DNA from: Betaproteobacteria bacterium
GTDB taxonomy: Bacteria; Pseudomonadota; Gammaproteobacteria; Burkholderiales; Eutrophovitaceae
DNA: 61,401 nucleotides
Assembly: GCA_020346185.1 (NCBI GenBank)
Contig: CP070775.1
Span: 1,827,929 to 1,889,329, forward strand
Direction: 5' to 3'
Position 1 is the stretch's first letter; the number at the start of each line of letters is the position of its first letter. The notes below the pieces were generated by a model. That model searched no databases and was not told where the DNA came from. It saw only the letters and a list, made by a program, of their open reading frames with translations. Position numbers and translations under genes: made by a program. Of the stretch, positions 35,463 to 43,757 are shown one piece after another.

Positions 35463-35795
35463 CTCTCCTCCATATTCTTATTCGTCCATATTTCTTTCGT
35501 TCATTCATGCGCAAGAAAATTTAGGGGGTTCTGGCGGAATATTCTTGATTGCCGCGGCAAACGCGGCATGCGCTTCCGGATCGACCGGTCGATTGCGAAT
35601 CTCGCTCGAAGCCGGCTTGGCGCCAAGATAGTTGCCACCCTTCCAATCACGCGACGGTCTGATCGGCCTTGGCGTGAAACCACACCACAATTAGGGCGTA
35701 ATTGCGGGATTACACAGTGCCTCTCTCGAGATAAGCCGCATGCATCGCAACTGAGGTACGTAGATTACAGGATATCCCCGATACCAGTTGGGCAA
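35463..35795. other. gene-poor stretch between methyltransferase and phzF-like gene
   Basis: The region holds the methyltransferase ribosome site and one small open frame (35505-35690, listed separately). No repeats, terminator with a T-run or RNA gene is visible. Confidence 0.5.
35505..35690 (-). CDS. possible small protein or gene remnant, unknown
   Basis: A 61-codon frame opens with TTG at 35690, directly after an in-frame TAA. The predicted peptide has a conserved-looking composition in its second half: DWKGGNYLGAKPASSEI, NRPVDPEAHAAF and NIPPEPPKFSCA. Such Pro-rich, ordered ends suggest a true protein or the 3' part of a truncated gene. No family is recognised and there is no clear ribosome site. 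The gene lies in the same direction as both neighbours. Confidence 0.3.
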   Translation of the reverse strand: MWCGFTPRPIRPSRDWKGGNYLGAKPASSEIRNRPVDPEAHAAFAAAIKNIPPEPPKFSCA

Positions 35796-36581
35796 TTACG
35801 CGTCAATCCTGATTTCCCCTACCATGAAAGTAACCGCCCGACCTTTTAGAAAGACACGATCATTGGCCATTTCGCATAGCAGGTCGCCGCCACGCCGGGA
35901 TATCTGACGCGCGCGCAATACCCTCTTGCCGAGCCGTTTCGACCAATATGGCGTCAGCTCGCAGTGCGCCGAGCCGGTAACCGGATCTTCATCAATGCCG
36001 AATTTGGGCCCGAAGAAACGGCTAACGAATTCATGGCTGTCGCCCGGCGCCGTGGCGATCACCCCGCGCAAGTCGAGGTCGCACAAGCTGGCAAAGTCCG
36101 GCGACAGTGATTGCACCACAGCCTCGCTTTCATACACCGCGAGGTAATCGTCAGCGGCGAGAACCTCGTTCGGTTCCGCGCCAAGCCCCTCGACCAGTGC
36201 CTTAGGCCGCGAGCACGGCCGCGGCGGCTGCGCAGGAAAGTTCATTACATACAGTTCGCCGTTGCGCTCGACCGACATTTTGCCGCTACGCGTTTCGAAC
36301 GTGACCAGCTGGCCCTGATAGCCCAGCTCATCAAACAGGACATGCGCCGATCCCAGCGTTGCATGACCACAGAAATCGACTTCGGCGACTGGAGTGAACC
36401 AGCGAAGATGAAAACCGCTCTCCGTCGGCACAAAGAACGCCGTTTCCGACAAGTTGTTTTCCTCGGCAATGGCGAGCAACAAGTCATCGGACAGCCATTG
36501 ATCGAGCGGGCATACCGCGGCGGGATTACCTTCGAAGCGGCGGCTGGCAAACGCATCAACCTGAAACTGCTTTAGTTTCAT
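35796..36581 (-). CDS. PhzF-family isomerase/epimerase-like protein
   Basis: The ATG at 36581 gives 261 residues beginning MKLKQFQVDAFASRRFEGNPAAV, the usual PhzF start; 12 unconserved codons lie upstream. The catalytic Glu46 sits in NNLSETAFF, and the two diaminopimelate-epimerase-like halves carry DFCGHATLGSAHVL and GIDEDPVTGSAHCEL. Phenazine genes are absent, so this is one of the many PhzF-like proteins of unknown substrate. They probably catalyse proton-transfer isomerisation in the cytoplasm. It precedes the fused IOR gene only by position: both are minus, and IOR lies further upstream with about 145 bases between. Confidence 0.9.
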   Translation of the reverse strand: MKLKQFQVDAFASRRFEGNPAAVCPLDQWLSDDLLLAIAEENNLSETAFFVPTESGFHLRWFTPVAEVDFCGHATLGSAHVLFDELGYQGQLVTFETRSGKMSVERNGELYVMNFPAQPPRPCSRPKALVEGLGAEPNEVLAADDYLAVYESEAVVQSLSPDFASLCDLDLRGVIATAPGDSHEFVSRFFGPKFGIDEDPVTGSAHCELTPYWSKRLGKRVLRARQISRRGGDLLCEMANDRVFLKGRAVTFMVGEIRIDA

Positions 36582-36725
36582 GTCAGCAAACTCGATGGAA
36601 CAGGAATGAAATGCCATTCGTCCGAACAGACACCGCGAACGTCCCCGCTACCCGATCGCAAACGGCGCCATCACATAGCCGATAGTGGCGAACAGCGATC
36701 GCCATCGGTGTACACAAGCGCGATG

Positions 36726-39700
36726 TTATGCTGCTGCGCGATCGACTTGCGGCGATCTGAACAACTCGAGCAATTCCACCCGTTTCGCCCGGGCAGCCTC
36801 GAGGTTACGCTCCTTGACGTGACCATAGCCACGTATGTCGTCCGGGATACTGATGATCCGCACCGCCAGAGCGTGATTATCCGGCGACAGTGCCGCGAGA
36901 AGTTCTTCGACGGTATTCTCGTACTCGGATATGAGTGCACGCTCTGTGCGACGCTCCTGCGAGTAACCAAACAAATCAAATACGCTGCCGCGCAGCGACT
37001 TCATTTTCGCCAATAGTTTAAACATCTGGAAAATCCAGCCGCGATACTCGGATTTCAGCAACTGACCGGTCTCCGGGTGCCGCTTGGCAAACAAAGGCGG
37101 CGCCAGATGAAAACGCAACTTGTAGTCACCTTCGAACATTGACGCCACTTTTTCCTTGAATGTGCCATCAGTGAACAGACGTGCAACTTCGTACTCGTCC
37201 TTGTAGGCAAGCAACTTGAAGTAGTAACGCGCCGCTGCCTCAGCAAGCCCGCTGTGGCCCTTGATCCGCGCTTCGGCGTCGCGCACTCTTTCGACCAGCG
37301 ATCGGTAGCGCTGCGCATAAGCAGCATCCTGGTACGCAGTCAGGAACTCCACGCGCCGATCTATCATTTCGTCGAGCGATTTCGACATGCGCATGCTGCC
37401 GGTAGCCACTTTAGCCGTTGGTGCAATCAGCCGCTCGAGCGCTGCAAGATCAACAGCAGCCCTGCGACCCCACAGGAAGGCCATCTGGTTCATTTTCACC
37501 GCGACGCCATTGAGTTCGATGGCTTTGTTGATTGCCTCGCTGCCAATCGGGACGAGTCCATTCTGGTATGCCATACCGAGCATGAACATATTGCTTGCAA
37601 TCGAGTTGCCCATCAACGCAGTGGCGATCCGCGTTCCCTCGACAAATTGGGCGTTTCCTTCACCGACGCCGTTAGCAATCGTTGCCTTCAGCGCCGCAGC
37701 CGGGAATTGCGCGTTGATGTCGCGGGTAAAATCACCGGTCATCTGCTGATGCAGATTGACCAAAGCACGTGTCTGCCCGTGGCGCACCATTTCCATCGAG
37801 GTCTCGCTTGCCGACGTCACGAAGTCGCAGCCAATCATGACCTTGGCACCGCCCAGTCCGATCCGCGCTGCGCCAATATCAGACTGCTCACGGGCAATCT
37901 GCAAATGGCTCCACACGGCGCCGCCCTTTTGCGCCAAGCCTGCCATGTCGAGCGCATTGAATGCCTTGCCTTCAAGATGCGCCGCCATACCGACGATAGC
38001 GCCAATGGTGACGACACCGGTCCCACCAATTCCATTCACCAGCACACCGTAAGCCTCGTCGAGCGCCGGCAACTCGGGCTCCGGCACAGCAGGGAACAGC
38101 GTATCGACGTTATCGCCGACCGGCGCCCCCTTGCCCTTCTTCAACTCGCCGCCATGAACAGTGACAAAACTCGGGCAAAAGCCTTTGACACACGAATAGT
38201 CCTTGTTGCAAGTCGACTGATCGATGGTGCGCTTGCGACCGAACTCGGTCTCCAGTGGCGACACCGAAACGCAGTTGGAAGCAGCCCCGCAGTCACCACA
38301 GCCTTCGCATACCAGATCATTTATGACAACGCGTTTCTGCGGATCCGGAAATTCGTTGCGCTTGCGACGACGGCGCTTCTCCGAACCGCAAGTCTGGTCA
38401 TAGACAATCACGGTAATGCCGGGGATTTCCCGGATCTCTTTCTGCACCTTTTCGTAGTCGTCGCGGTGATAGACCTCGACGCCGTCGGCAAAGCCGGGAC
38501 TGGCGCCGTACTTTTCCGGTTCATCAGTCACGACAACAACTTTCTTTGCACCTTCGGCCGCCACTTGCTGCGTGATCTGCGGCACTGTCATGGGACCGTC
38601 GACATGCTGACCACCGGTCATGGCGACCGCGTCGTTGTAAAGGATCTTGTAGGTCATATTGACACCGGACGCCACGGCGGCCCGCAGGGCCAGCAAGCCC
38701 GAGTGGTAATAGGTACCGTCACCGATGTTCTGGAAAACATGCGAGGTGTCGACGAAAGGCGCCTCACCCATCCAGCTCGCGCCCTCGCCTCCCATCTGCG
38801 TATAGCCAGTGGTATTCCGATCCATCCACTGCGCCATGAAATGGCAACCAATTCCAGACAGCGCGACCGAACCTTCCGGCACACGTGTGCCGGTGCTGTG
38901 CGGACAGCCCGAGCAGAAATAGGGCGTGCGTTCCATGGCCGGCTGTTCCGGCACGCGTTGCGCAAACGCTTCGCGTTCGGCAACGCGTTCGGCAAGCTGA
39001 GCATCTTTTTCGCCTGCAAGAATGCGCTGGCCGATCGCGATTGAGACCGTGTTCGGATCGAGCGCGGCGATCGACTGGAACAACTCCTTGCCCAGTTCGT
39101 CTCGTTTGCCAACCACTTCCGGTGCATTTACGACGTTGTAGAGTATTTCCTTGACCTGCGCTTCCATCAGGCCGCGCTTTTCCTCAACGACGATGATTTT
39201 GTCGAGGCCTTCGGCAAACTCGCGAATTCCTGTCGGTTCGAGTGGCCAGGTCATCCCCACTTTGTAAACGGCGAGGCCAAGGCGGTTCGCCTCGGTGTCA
39301 TCGATACCCAGGTATTGCAGCGCCTGACGAACGTCGAGGTAGGATTTGCCGCAGGTAACAATACCAATACGTGCACCCGGTCCGCCCATGACTTTCTTGT
39401 TCAGCTGGTTAGCGCGAGCAAATGCCAAGACTGCCGGAATCTTGAAATTGTGCAGGCGCGCTTCCTGTTCCAGGGGCTTGTCAGGGAAACGCCAGCTCAA
39501 ACCACCTTCAGGCATGGCGAAGTCGGTCGGCGTGATGATACGCACGCGCTCCGGACTCACATTGACCGTGGCACTGGCATCGATCGTATCTTTCATGCTC
39601 TTGAGTCCGACCCAGCAACTGGAATACCGCGATAGCGCCCAGCCAATCAAACCGTAATCGAGCAATTCCTGCACGCCGGCAGGATTGAGAATCGGAATCA

Positions 39701-40199
39701 TCGCATCGACCAGCGCGTACTCACTCTGGTGCGCCGTGGTGGAAGACTCGCAAGTGTGATCATCTCCCATCAGCACCAGCACGCCGCCATTCGGATTCGT
39801 TCCCGCCAGATTGGCATGACGGAAGACATCGCCGGTGCGGTCGACACCCGGTCCCTTGCCATACCAGACACCGAAGACGCCGTCGTATTTCGGCTGGCCG
39901 TGCAGACCGATCTGCTGGGAACCCCAAAGCGCGGTGGCAGCAATATCCTCGTTCACCCCGGATTGAAAGACGATGTTATGGTCCTTCAGATGTTTGCCTG
40001 CTGCCCACAACTGCTGGTCGTAAGCTCCCAGCGGACTGCCACGATATCCGGAGATGTAACACGCCGTATTCAGCCCGAACGCCTTGTCGCGCATGTGCTG
40101 CATGATCGGCAGCCGCACCAGCGCCTGGGTGCCGGTAATAAAAATACGGCCGTCGGTAACCGTGTACTTGTCATCCAACGTGACGTTACGCAGAGCCAT
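36726..40199 (-). CDS. indolepyruvate ferredoxin oxidoreductase, fused alpha-beta form
   Basis: The 1157-residue protein is the single-chain IOR found in many proteobacteria. An N-terminal pyruvate-ferredoxin-oxidoreductase-like domain (residues 20 to about 400) precedes a TPP-binding part. CSGCPHSTGTRVPEGS near residue 430 and CEGCGDCGAASNC near 630 mark Fe-S sites, with CNKDYSCVKGFCPSF following. The gamma-type domain starts with GIGGTGVVTIGAIVG near 723, and a DUF6537-like C-terminal part completes the chain. The enzyme decarboxylates aryl pyruvates from aromatic amino acids to aryl-acetyl-CoA, passing electrons to ferredoxin or a flavoprotein. It is monocistronic and of normal length. Confidence 0.95.
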   Translation of the reverse strand: MALRNVTLDDKYTVTDGRIFITGTQALVRLPIMQHMRDKAFGLNTACYISGYRGSPLGAYDQQLWAAGKHLKDHNIVFQSGVNEDIAATALWGSQQIGLHGQPKYDGVFGVWYGKGPGVDRTGDVFRHANLAGTNPNGGVLVLMGDDHTCESSTTAHQSEYALVDAMIPILNPAGVQELLDYGLIGWALSRYSSCWVGLKSMKDTIDASATVNVSPERVRIITPTDFAMPEGGLSWRFPDKPLEQEARLHNFKIPAVLAFARANQLNKKVMGGPGARIGIVTCGKSYLDVRQALQYLGIDDTEANRLGLAVYKVGMTWPLEPTGIREFAEGLDKIIVVEEKRGLMEAQVKEILYNVVNAPEVVGKRDELGKELFQSIAALDPNTVSIAIGQRILAGEKDAQLAERVAEREAFAQRVPEQPAMERTPYFCSGCPHSTGTRVPEGSVALSGIGCHFMAQWMDRNTTGYTQMGGEGASWMGEAPFVDTSHVFQNIGDGTYYHSGLLALRAAVASGVNMTYKILYNDAVAMTGGQHVDGPMTVPQITQQVAAEGAKKVVVVTDEPEKYGASPGFADGVEVYHRDDYEKVQKEIREIPGITVIVYDQTCGSEKRRRRKRNEFPDPQKRVVINDLVCEGCGDCGAASNCVSVSPLETEFGRKRTIDQSTCNKDYSCVKGFCPSFVTVHGGELKKGKGAPVGDNVDTLFPAVPEPELPALDEAYGVLVNGIGGTGVVTIGAIVGMAAHLEGKAFNALDMAGLAQKGGAVWSHLQIAREQSDIGAARIGLGGAKVMIGCDFVTSASETSMEMVRHGQTRALVNLHQQMTGDFTRDINAQFPAAALKATIANGVGEGNAQFVEGTRIATALMGNSIASNMFMLGMAYQNGLVPIGSEAINKAIELNGVAVKMNQMAFLWGRRAAVDLAALERLIAPTAKVATGSMRMSKSLDEMIDRRVEFLTAYQDAAYAQRYRSLVERVRDAEARIKGHSGLAEAAARYYFKLLAYKDEYEVARLFTDGTFKEKVASMFEGDYKLRFHLAPPLFAKRHPETGQLLKSEYRGWIFQMFKLLAKMKSLRGSVFDLFGYSQERRTERALISEYENTVEELLAALSPDNHALAVRIISIPDDIRGYGHVKERNLEAARAKRVELLELFRSPQVDRAAA

Positions 40200-40404
40200 C
40201 CTGTCAAACCACCTTTCGCTTACTGATTTTCACCGCGACCGCGAGGCGGGCGGGCAGCTTCACAAAACGCGTATTCTCCCGGAAATCGGCTTGGCGTTCC
40301 AGCCAATAACCATCACCGAATCAGGGTGTTTGTGCGTCTGTGCGCCTGCGAGCAGCGACTGACTGACACGCTATCAAGCGATGTCGGGCATTGACACCAG
40401 TCGA

Positions 40405-41744
40405 CTACAGATGCACCTGAATGCGAACACCGTACACGCGGGCATTCGGCGTGGTGGGGTCGGTTCCCGGGTCAACGTAATATTGAAAGATTGGCTGAAG
40501 CCGCAGCCAGCGGTTTATCTGGGCCGAGTAAACCAGCGTCCACTCTGTTTCGCGCTCTGTCACCGGTTCCCCAGCGAGTATCGCCGCTTGCCGGAATTTG
40601 TCGCCGTTCACACCGGTTGAAAACCCGAAGCCGAGCGTATCCGCATCACGTGTCGGGAACAGGCCCGATACACTATTCGGAGTCCGTAAAAACCAGCGAT
40701 CTGATTGACGTCCTCGTCAGCCACGCCGAGGCGAAAGACGCCGGCCAATCCCTGATCTGTCGTGCCCGGCTCGCTGAACGCCAGCCATTCGGCAAATCCG
40801 TAAAGTCCGCCCGAACCATTACGGATGACCGGCGATCCGTCCGGTTGCGTATCCAACAGGTCATCGAATTTGGTCGTGTAGTACCACGCTCCCAGTACGA
40901 GACGTCTGAACTTGTCATCGGTGCGGAACTCGTAGTCGAGCTCGCCGATCGTGAACACGCCCTCGTCACTACTGAAATTCAATCTCGCCGTCACAGTGGG
41001 ATCGTTGGGATCACCCGGAACCCCGTCCAGAATCGCCAGCCGCGCCTTCACCTTGTCCGTAAAGTCCCACCTGATCCGGGTACCGAAAGAAGTAACCGGG
41101 AAAATCGACGGACCATTCAATCCGGTTTCGGACAGATCCAGTCCGGTACCGTGGCTGCCGCCTGCGAAGACGTTGATCGTCGCCTTCAAGTCGAACTCGC
41201 TGTCAACCGAGTAAAAACCGACCAGGACACCGAGGCGGTCATCGTAAGCGGATTGCTCGTACCACGCATCGAGCAACCGCCACGCATCTTCCGCGGCGAT
41301 GTTGCTGGGCGCGTGAATTGTCTCGATCAGATCAGCCGGGTTGTCGCCGCTCGTCGCTACTGTCCAGATGTAGGCCGAGCCGCCAGAGAGGCCGGCCAGC
41401 TTCTCCATGTCGAAAGCGAACCCCGCTTCGAACAGGTTGGTGTAAGTGACCTCATCGACGGTGTCTCCCTGGCGAACGAGGAGCACGTCGCCAGTATTGG
41501 CAAAACCGATCTCAAGCCCATCCGCGAGCAGTCTGGCTCTGCGTCCACCCCAGTCGCCGGTCAGCCAGGTGCATGGCTCGCACGATTCTTCAGCCGCCAA
41601 CTCCTCTCTGATTTGTTCCGGGGTCTCTGCGGCAAAGATCAGTCCGCATGGGCCGAGACACAGCAACACTCCCAGCCACAAACATCTGACAGCAGGCGAT
41701 ATCAGTACACCCAATGACAAAGGCGCCTGCTTGCTCGTTGTCAT
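40405..41744 (-). pseudogene. OprB-type carbohydrate porin interrupted by a frameshift
   Basis: The main frame encodes a signal peptide (ending near LIFAAE), DWGGRRARLLADGLEI and a beta-barrel pattern as in OprB porins, and ends with non-porin residues and a stop near 40618. The true C-terminal strands lie in another frame ending at 40405: SGLFPTRDADTLGFGF, then ERETEWTLVYSAQINRWL, LQPIFQYYVDPG and a final strand ending in hydrophobic residues. The frames join at the A5 run at 40688-40692 (T5 on the coding strand); one extra T restores a continuous reading. The cause may be mutation, phase variation or a sequencing error. The start at 41744 is chosen for its compact signal peptide; an ATG at 41774 is in frame as well. 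Confidence 0.72.
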
Positions 41745-41848
41745 TTGAAGGAAATTGAACCTATCCAAAAACATTCAAACGAGTCAAATCGCGCTGCGAT
41801 TCGCGGCCGACCCGCTCGTCCCCCGCTAGGAACCGATTCCGAGTCCCG

Positions 41849-42298
41849 CTAGAACGGAATATCGTCCTCCAGATCATCGATGCCGCCGCCTTGCTGAGCG
41901 GCGCTGGCCGAGCTGCTGCTGGCCGGCGCTTCATCGTCCGGCATGGCGCGCGCCGATCCGCCAGAGCGAGAACCAAGCATCTGCATGCGATCGGCGACGA
42001 TTTCAGTCGTGTAGCGGTCCTGGCCTTCCTTGTCGGTCCACTTGCGGGTTTGCAAACGTCCCTCGAAATAGGCAGGGGAGCCTTTCTTCAGATACTCGCC
42101 GGCAATCTCGGCTTGCTTGCCGAACATGACAACCCGGTGCCATTCGGTACGCTCTTGCTGCTCGCCGCTTTTCTTGTCTCGCCATTTGTCAGTGGTTGCC
42201 AGACTGATACTCACCATCGCGTCCCCACTGGGCATGTAACGCACTTCGGGATCGCGCCCGAGGTTGCCGATCAGAATTACCTTGTTAACCGAAGCCAT
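41849..42298 (-). CDS. ssb: single-stranded DNA-binding protein
   Basis: The 149-residue protein has the bacterial SSB OB-fold, starting [21 protein letters not shown] with [24 protein letters not shown] and [15 protein letters not shown], then a Ser/Ala/Gly linker. It ends in the conserved acidic tip DDLEDDIPF, which recruits repair and replication partners. It forms tetramers on single-stranded DNA. It lies behind the MFS transporter gene, with uvrA divergent beyond, the usual gammaproteobacterial order. No LexA-type box was found. Confidence 0.97.
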   Translation of the reverse strand: MASVNKVILIGNLGRDPEVRYMPSGDAMVSISLATTDKWRDKKSGEQQERTEWHRVVMFGKQAEIAGEYLKKGSPAYFEGRLQTRKWTDKEGQDRYTTEIVADRMQMLGSRSGGSARAMPDDEAPASSSSASAAQQGGGIDDLEDDIPF

Positions 42299-42360
42299 CC
42301 TTATCTCCCGTCATTGTTGTCTGCGCATCTGGCAGCCTGTGACCTGCCAGCCAGCTGTTC

Positions 42361-42387
42361 ATACTACCAAGGCGATACTACCAAGGC
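42361..42387. repeat. two-copy 13-base direct repeat between MFS gene and ssb
   Basis: ATACTACCAAGGC occurs at 42361-42373 and 42375-42387, one base apart. It lies upstream of the ssb start, between the two minus-strand genes. It could be a recent slippage duplication or a paired binding site; the spacing of 14 bases is not a whole helical turn. Confidence 0.6.
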
Positions 42388-42395
42388 ATGAGCCA

Positions 42396-43601
42396 TCATC
42401 GATGTCCGGCCGCTGCTGTCCCCTGCGACGGCGCCCGCATGCCGACGGCCACCGCCAGCCAAACCAGTGCCACTAATGCACAAAAAGCGAACACCATGGT
42501 GTTGCCATAATACTGTGCGATCAAGCCGCCGGCGGTCGCGCCGACAAAACTGCCGACGAACTGCAGTGTGCTGTAGACACCGATCGCAGTGCCCTTGGCG
42601 CTTGGCGGCGCTGCGCGTGACACCAGCGACGGCAACGATGCTTCTAGCAAATTGAAGGCAGCAAAGAACAACACCAACCCGGCCACGCTGAGTACGAACA
42701 CCTCTGAGCTCGCCGCCAACATCGATTGCGCCGCGGCAATCACCACGACCCCGCCGATAAACGCCGCCTTCTGTCTACGGCGCCGCTCCGACACCAGCAT
42801 GACAGGCACCATGATCACCACACTTGCCAACATTACGCCAAGATACATTTTCCAATGATTCGCTTGCGCCAGGTGCGCACTCAGCTCAAATGGTATGGCG
42901 ACAAACATCGCCATCAGTATCCCGTGCAGAGCAAAAATCCCAAAGTTCAGTCGGACAAGCTCCGGGTCGCGCAGAATATCCCTGACCGGCACCGCCGAAC
43001 GCTCAGGGCTTTGCGCGACATCAGCAGGCGGATCAGGTACGACAAAGCGCACCACCGGGACAGCGATCAAGGCCAGCACACCGGTCATCAGGAAAATGCC
43101 CGGCACGCCGATCAAGCGATCCAGGGCAGGCCCGGCGACCATCGAAACAATAAAGGTCGCACCAATCGCCATGCCGATAATCGCCATCGATTTGGTGCGA
43201 TTATCGGCGCGTGTCAGGTCGGCATTGAGCGCGATCACGGCAGAAGAAATAGCACCCGCCCCCTGAATCGCGCGACCAATCGCCACAGCGTAGATATCGC
43301 TGGCCACTGCCGCGACGAGGCTGCCGACTGCGAAAATGAGTAAACCGAGGTAAATGGTGCGCTTGCGTCCCCAGACATCGGACAAGCGCCCGAGTGGCAA
43401 CTGAAAACACGCCTGTGTAAGGCCATAAACGCCGAGTGCAATTCCGATGAGGATCTGGCTGCTGCCGCCGGGGAGCTTGCCTGCGTAGAGGGCGAACACC
43501 GGAAGAACAATGAACATTCCCAGCATGCGAAGGCCAAACACACTCGCCAGGCCCAGGCTCGCTCGCAGCTCCTGGGGCGACATCCGATCAGGGGGCTGCA
43601 T
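42396..43601 (-). CDS. MFS transporter of the ssb-uvrA neighbourhood
   Basis: The 401-residue protein has twelve hydrophobic helices and the MFS motif A GRLSDVWGRKRTI between helices 2 and 3. The N-terminus (ELRASLGLASVFGLRMLGMFIVLPVFALYAG) is typical of the YajR-like group found beside ssb and uvrA in gammaproteobacteria. YajR itself carries an additional C-terminal cytoplasmic domain, which is absent here. A drug or small-molecule proton antiport is likely, but the substrate is unknown. It is divergent from uvrA. Confidence 0.88.
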   Translation of the reverse strand: MQPPDRMSPQELRASLGLASVFGLRMLGMFIVLPVFALYAGKLPGGSSQILIGIALGVYGLTQACFQLPLGRLSDVWGRKRTIYLGLLIFAVGSLVAAVASDIYAVAIGRAIQGAGAISSAVIALNADLTRADNRTKSMAIIGMAIGATFIVSMVAGPALDRLIGVPGIFLMTGVLALIAVPVVRFVVPDPPADVAQSPERSAVPVRDILRDPELVRLNFGIFALHGILMAMFVAIPFELSAHLAQANHWKMYLGVMLASVVIMVPVMLVSERRRRQKAAFIGGVVVIAAAQSMLAASSEVFVLSVAGLVLFFAAFNLLEASLPSLVSRAAPPSAKGTAIGVYSTLQFVGSFVGATAGGLIAQYYGNTMVFAFCALVALVWLAVAVGMRAPSQGTAAAGHR

Positions 43602-43624
43602 CGAAGAACAGGCTGGATAACCGC

Positions 43625-43654
43625 TTGGGAATGAAATTCGAAGTCCAGTATAGT
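43625..43654 (+). promoter_or_regulatory. candidate sigma-70 promoter of uvrA
   Basis: TTGGGA at 43625-43630 and TATAGT at 43649-43654 are 18 bases apart; the -10 matches five of six positions. The uvrA ATG lies about 100 bases downstream. No SOS box overlaps it. Confidence 0.45.
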
Positions 43655-43757
43655 ATCAGGTTCGCCATCGCGCTTGATCGATACGCTTGCATGCACACTC
43701 ATTCAGAAACCGGTCGCGCCAGTTCGGTCGCGCGATAGCTTCTTCAGCGAACTTCCA

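Noticed and set aside
37254..39044. 596-codon open frame antisense to the IOR gene
   Set aside because: It lies wholly inside a clearly coding 1157-residue gene on the other strand, and its peptide has no domain pattern; it is a shadow frame.
40688..40692. Programmed ribosomal frameshift in the porin
   Set aside because: The T5 run on the coding strand is not a classical slippery heptamer with a downstream stimulator, and porins are not known to use this; mutation, phase variation or sequencing error are likelier.
43602..43757. LexA (SOS) box between the MFS gene and uvrA
   Set aside because: CTGATACTATACTGG on the minus strand has one half-site, but the second half (CAG) is missing; no CTG-N10-CAG match was found here or ahead of ssb.
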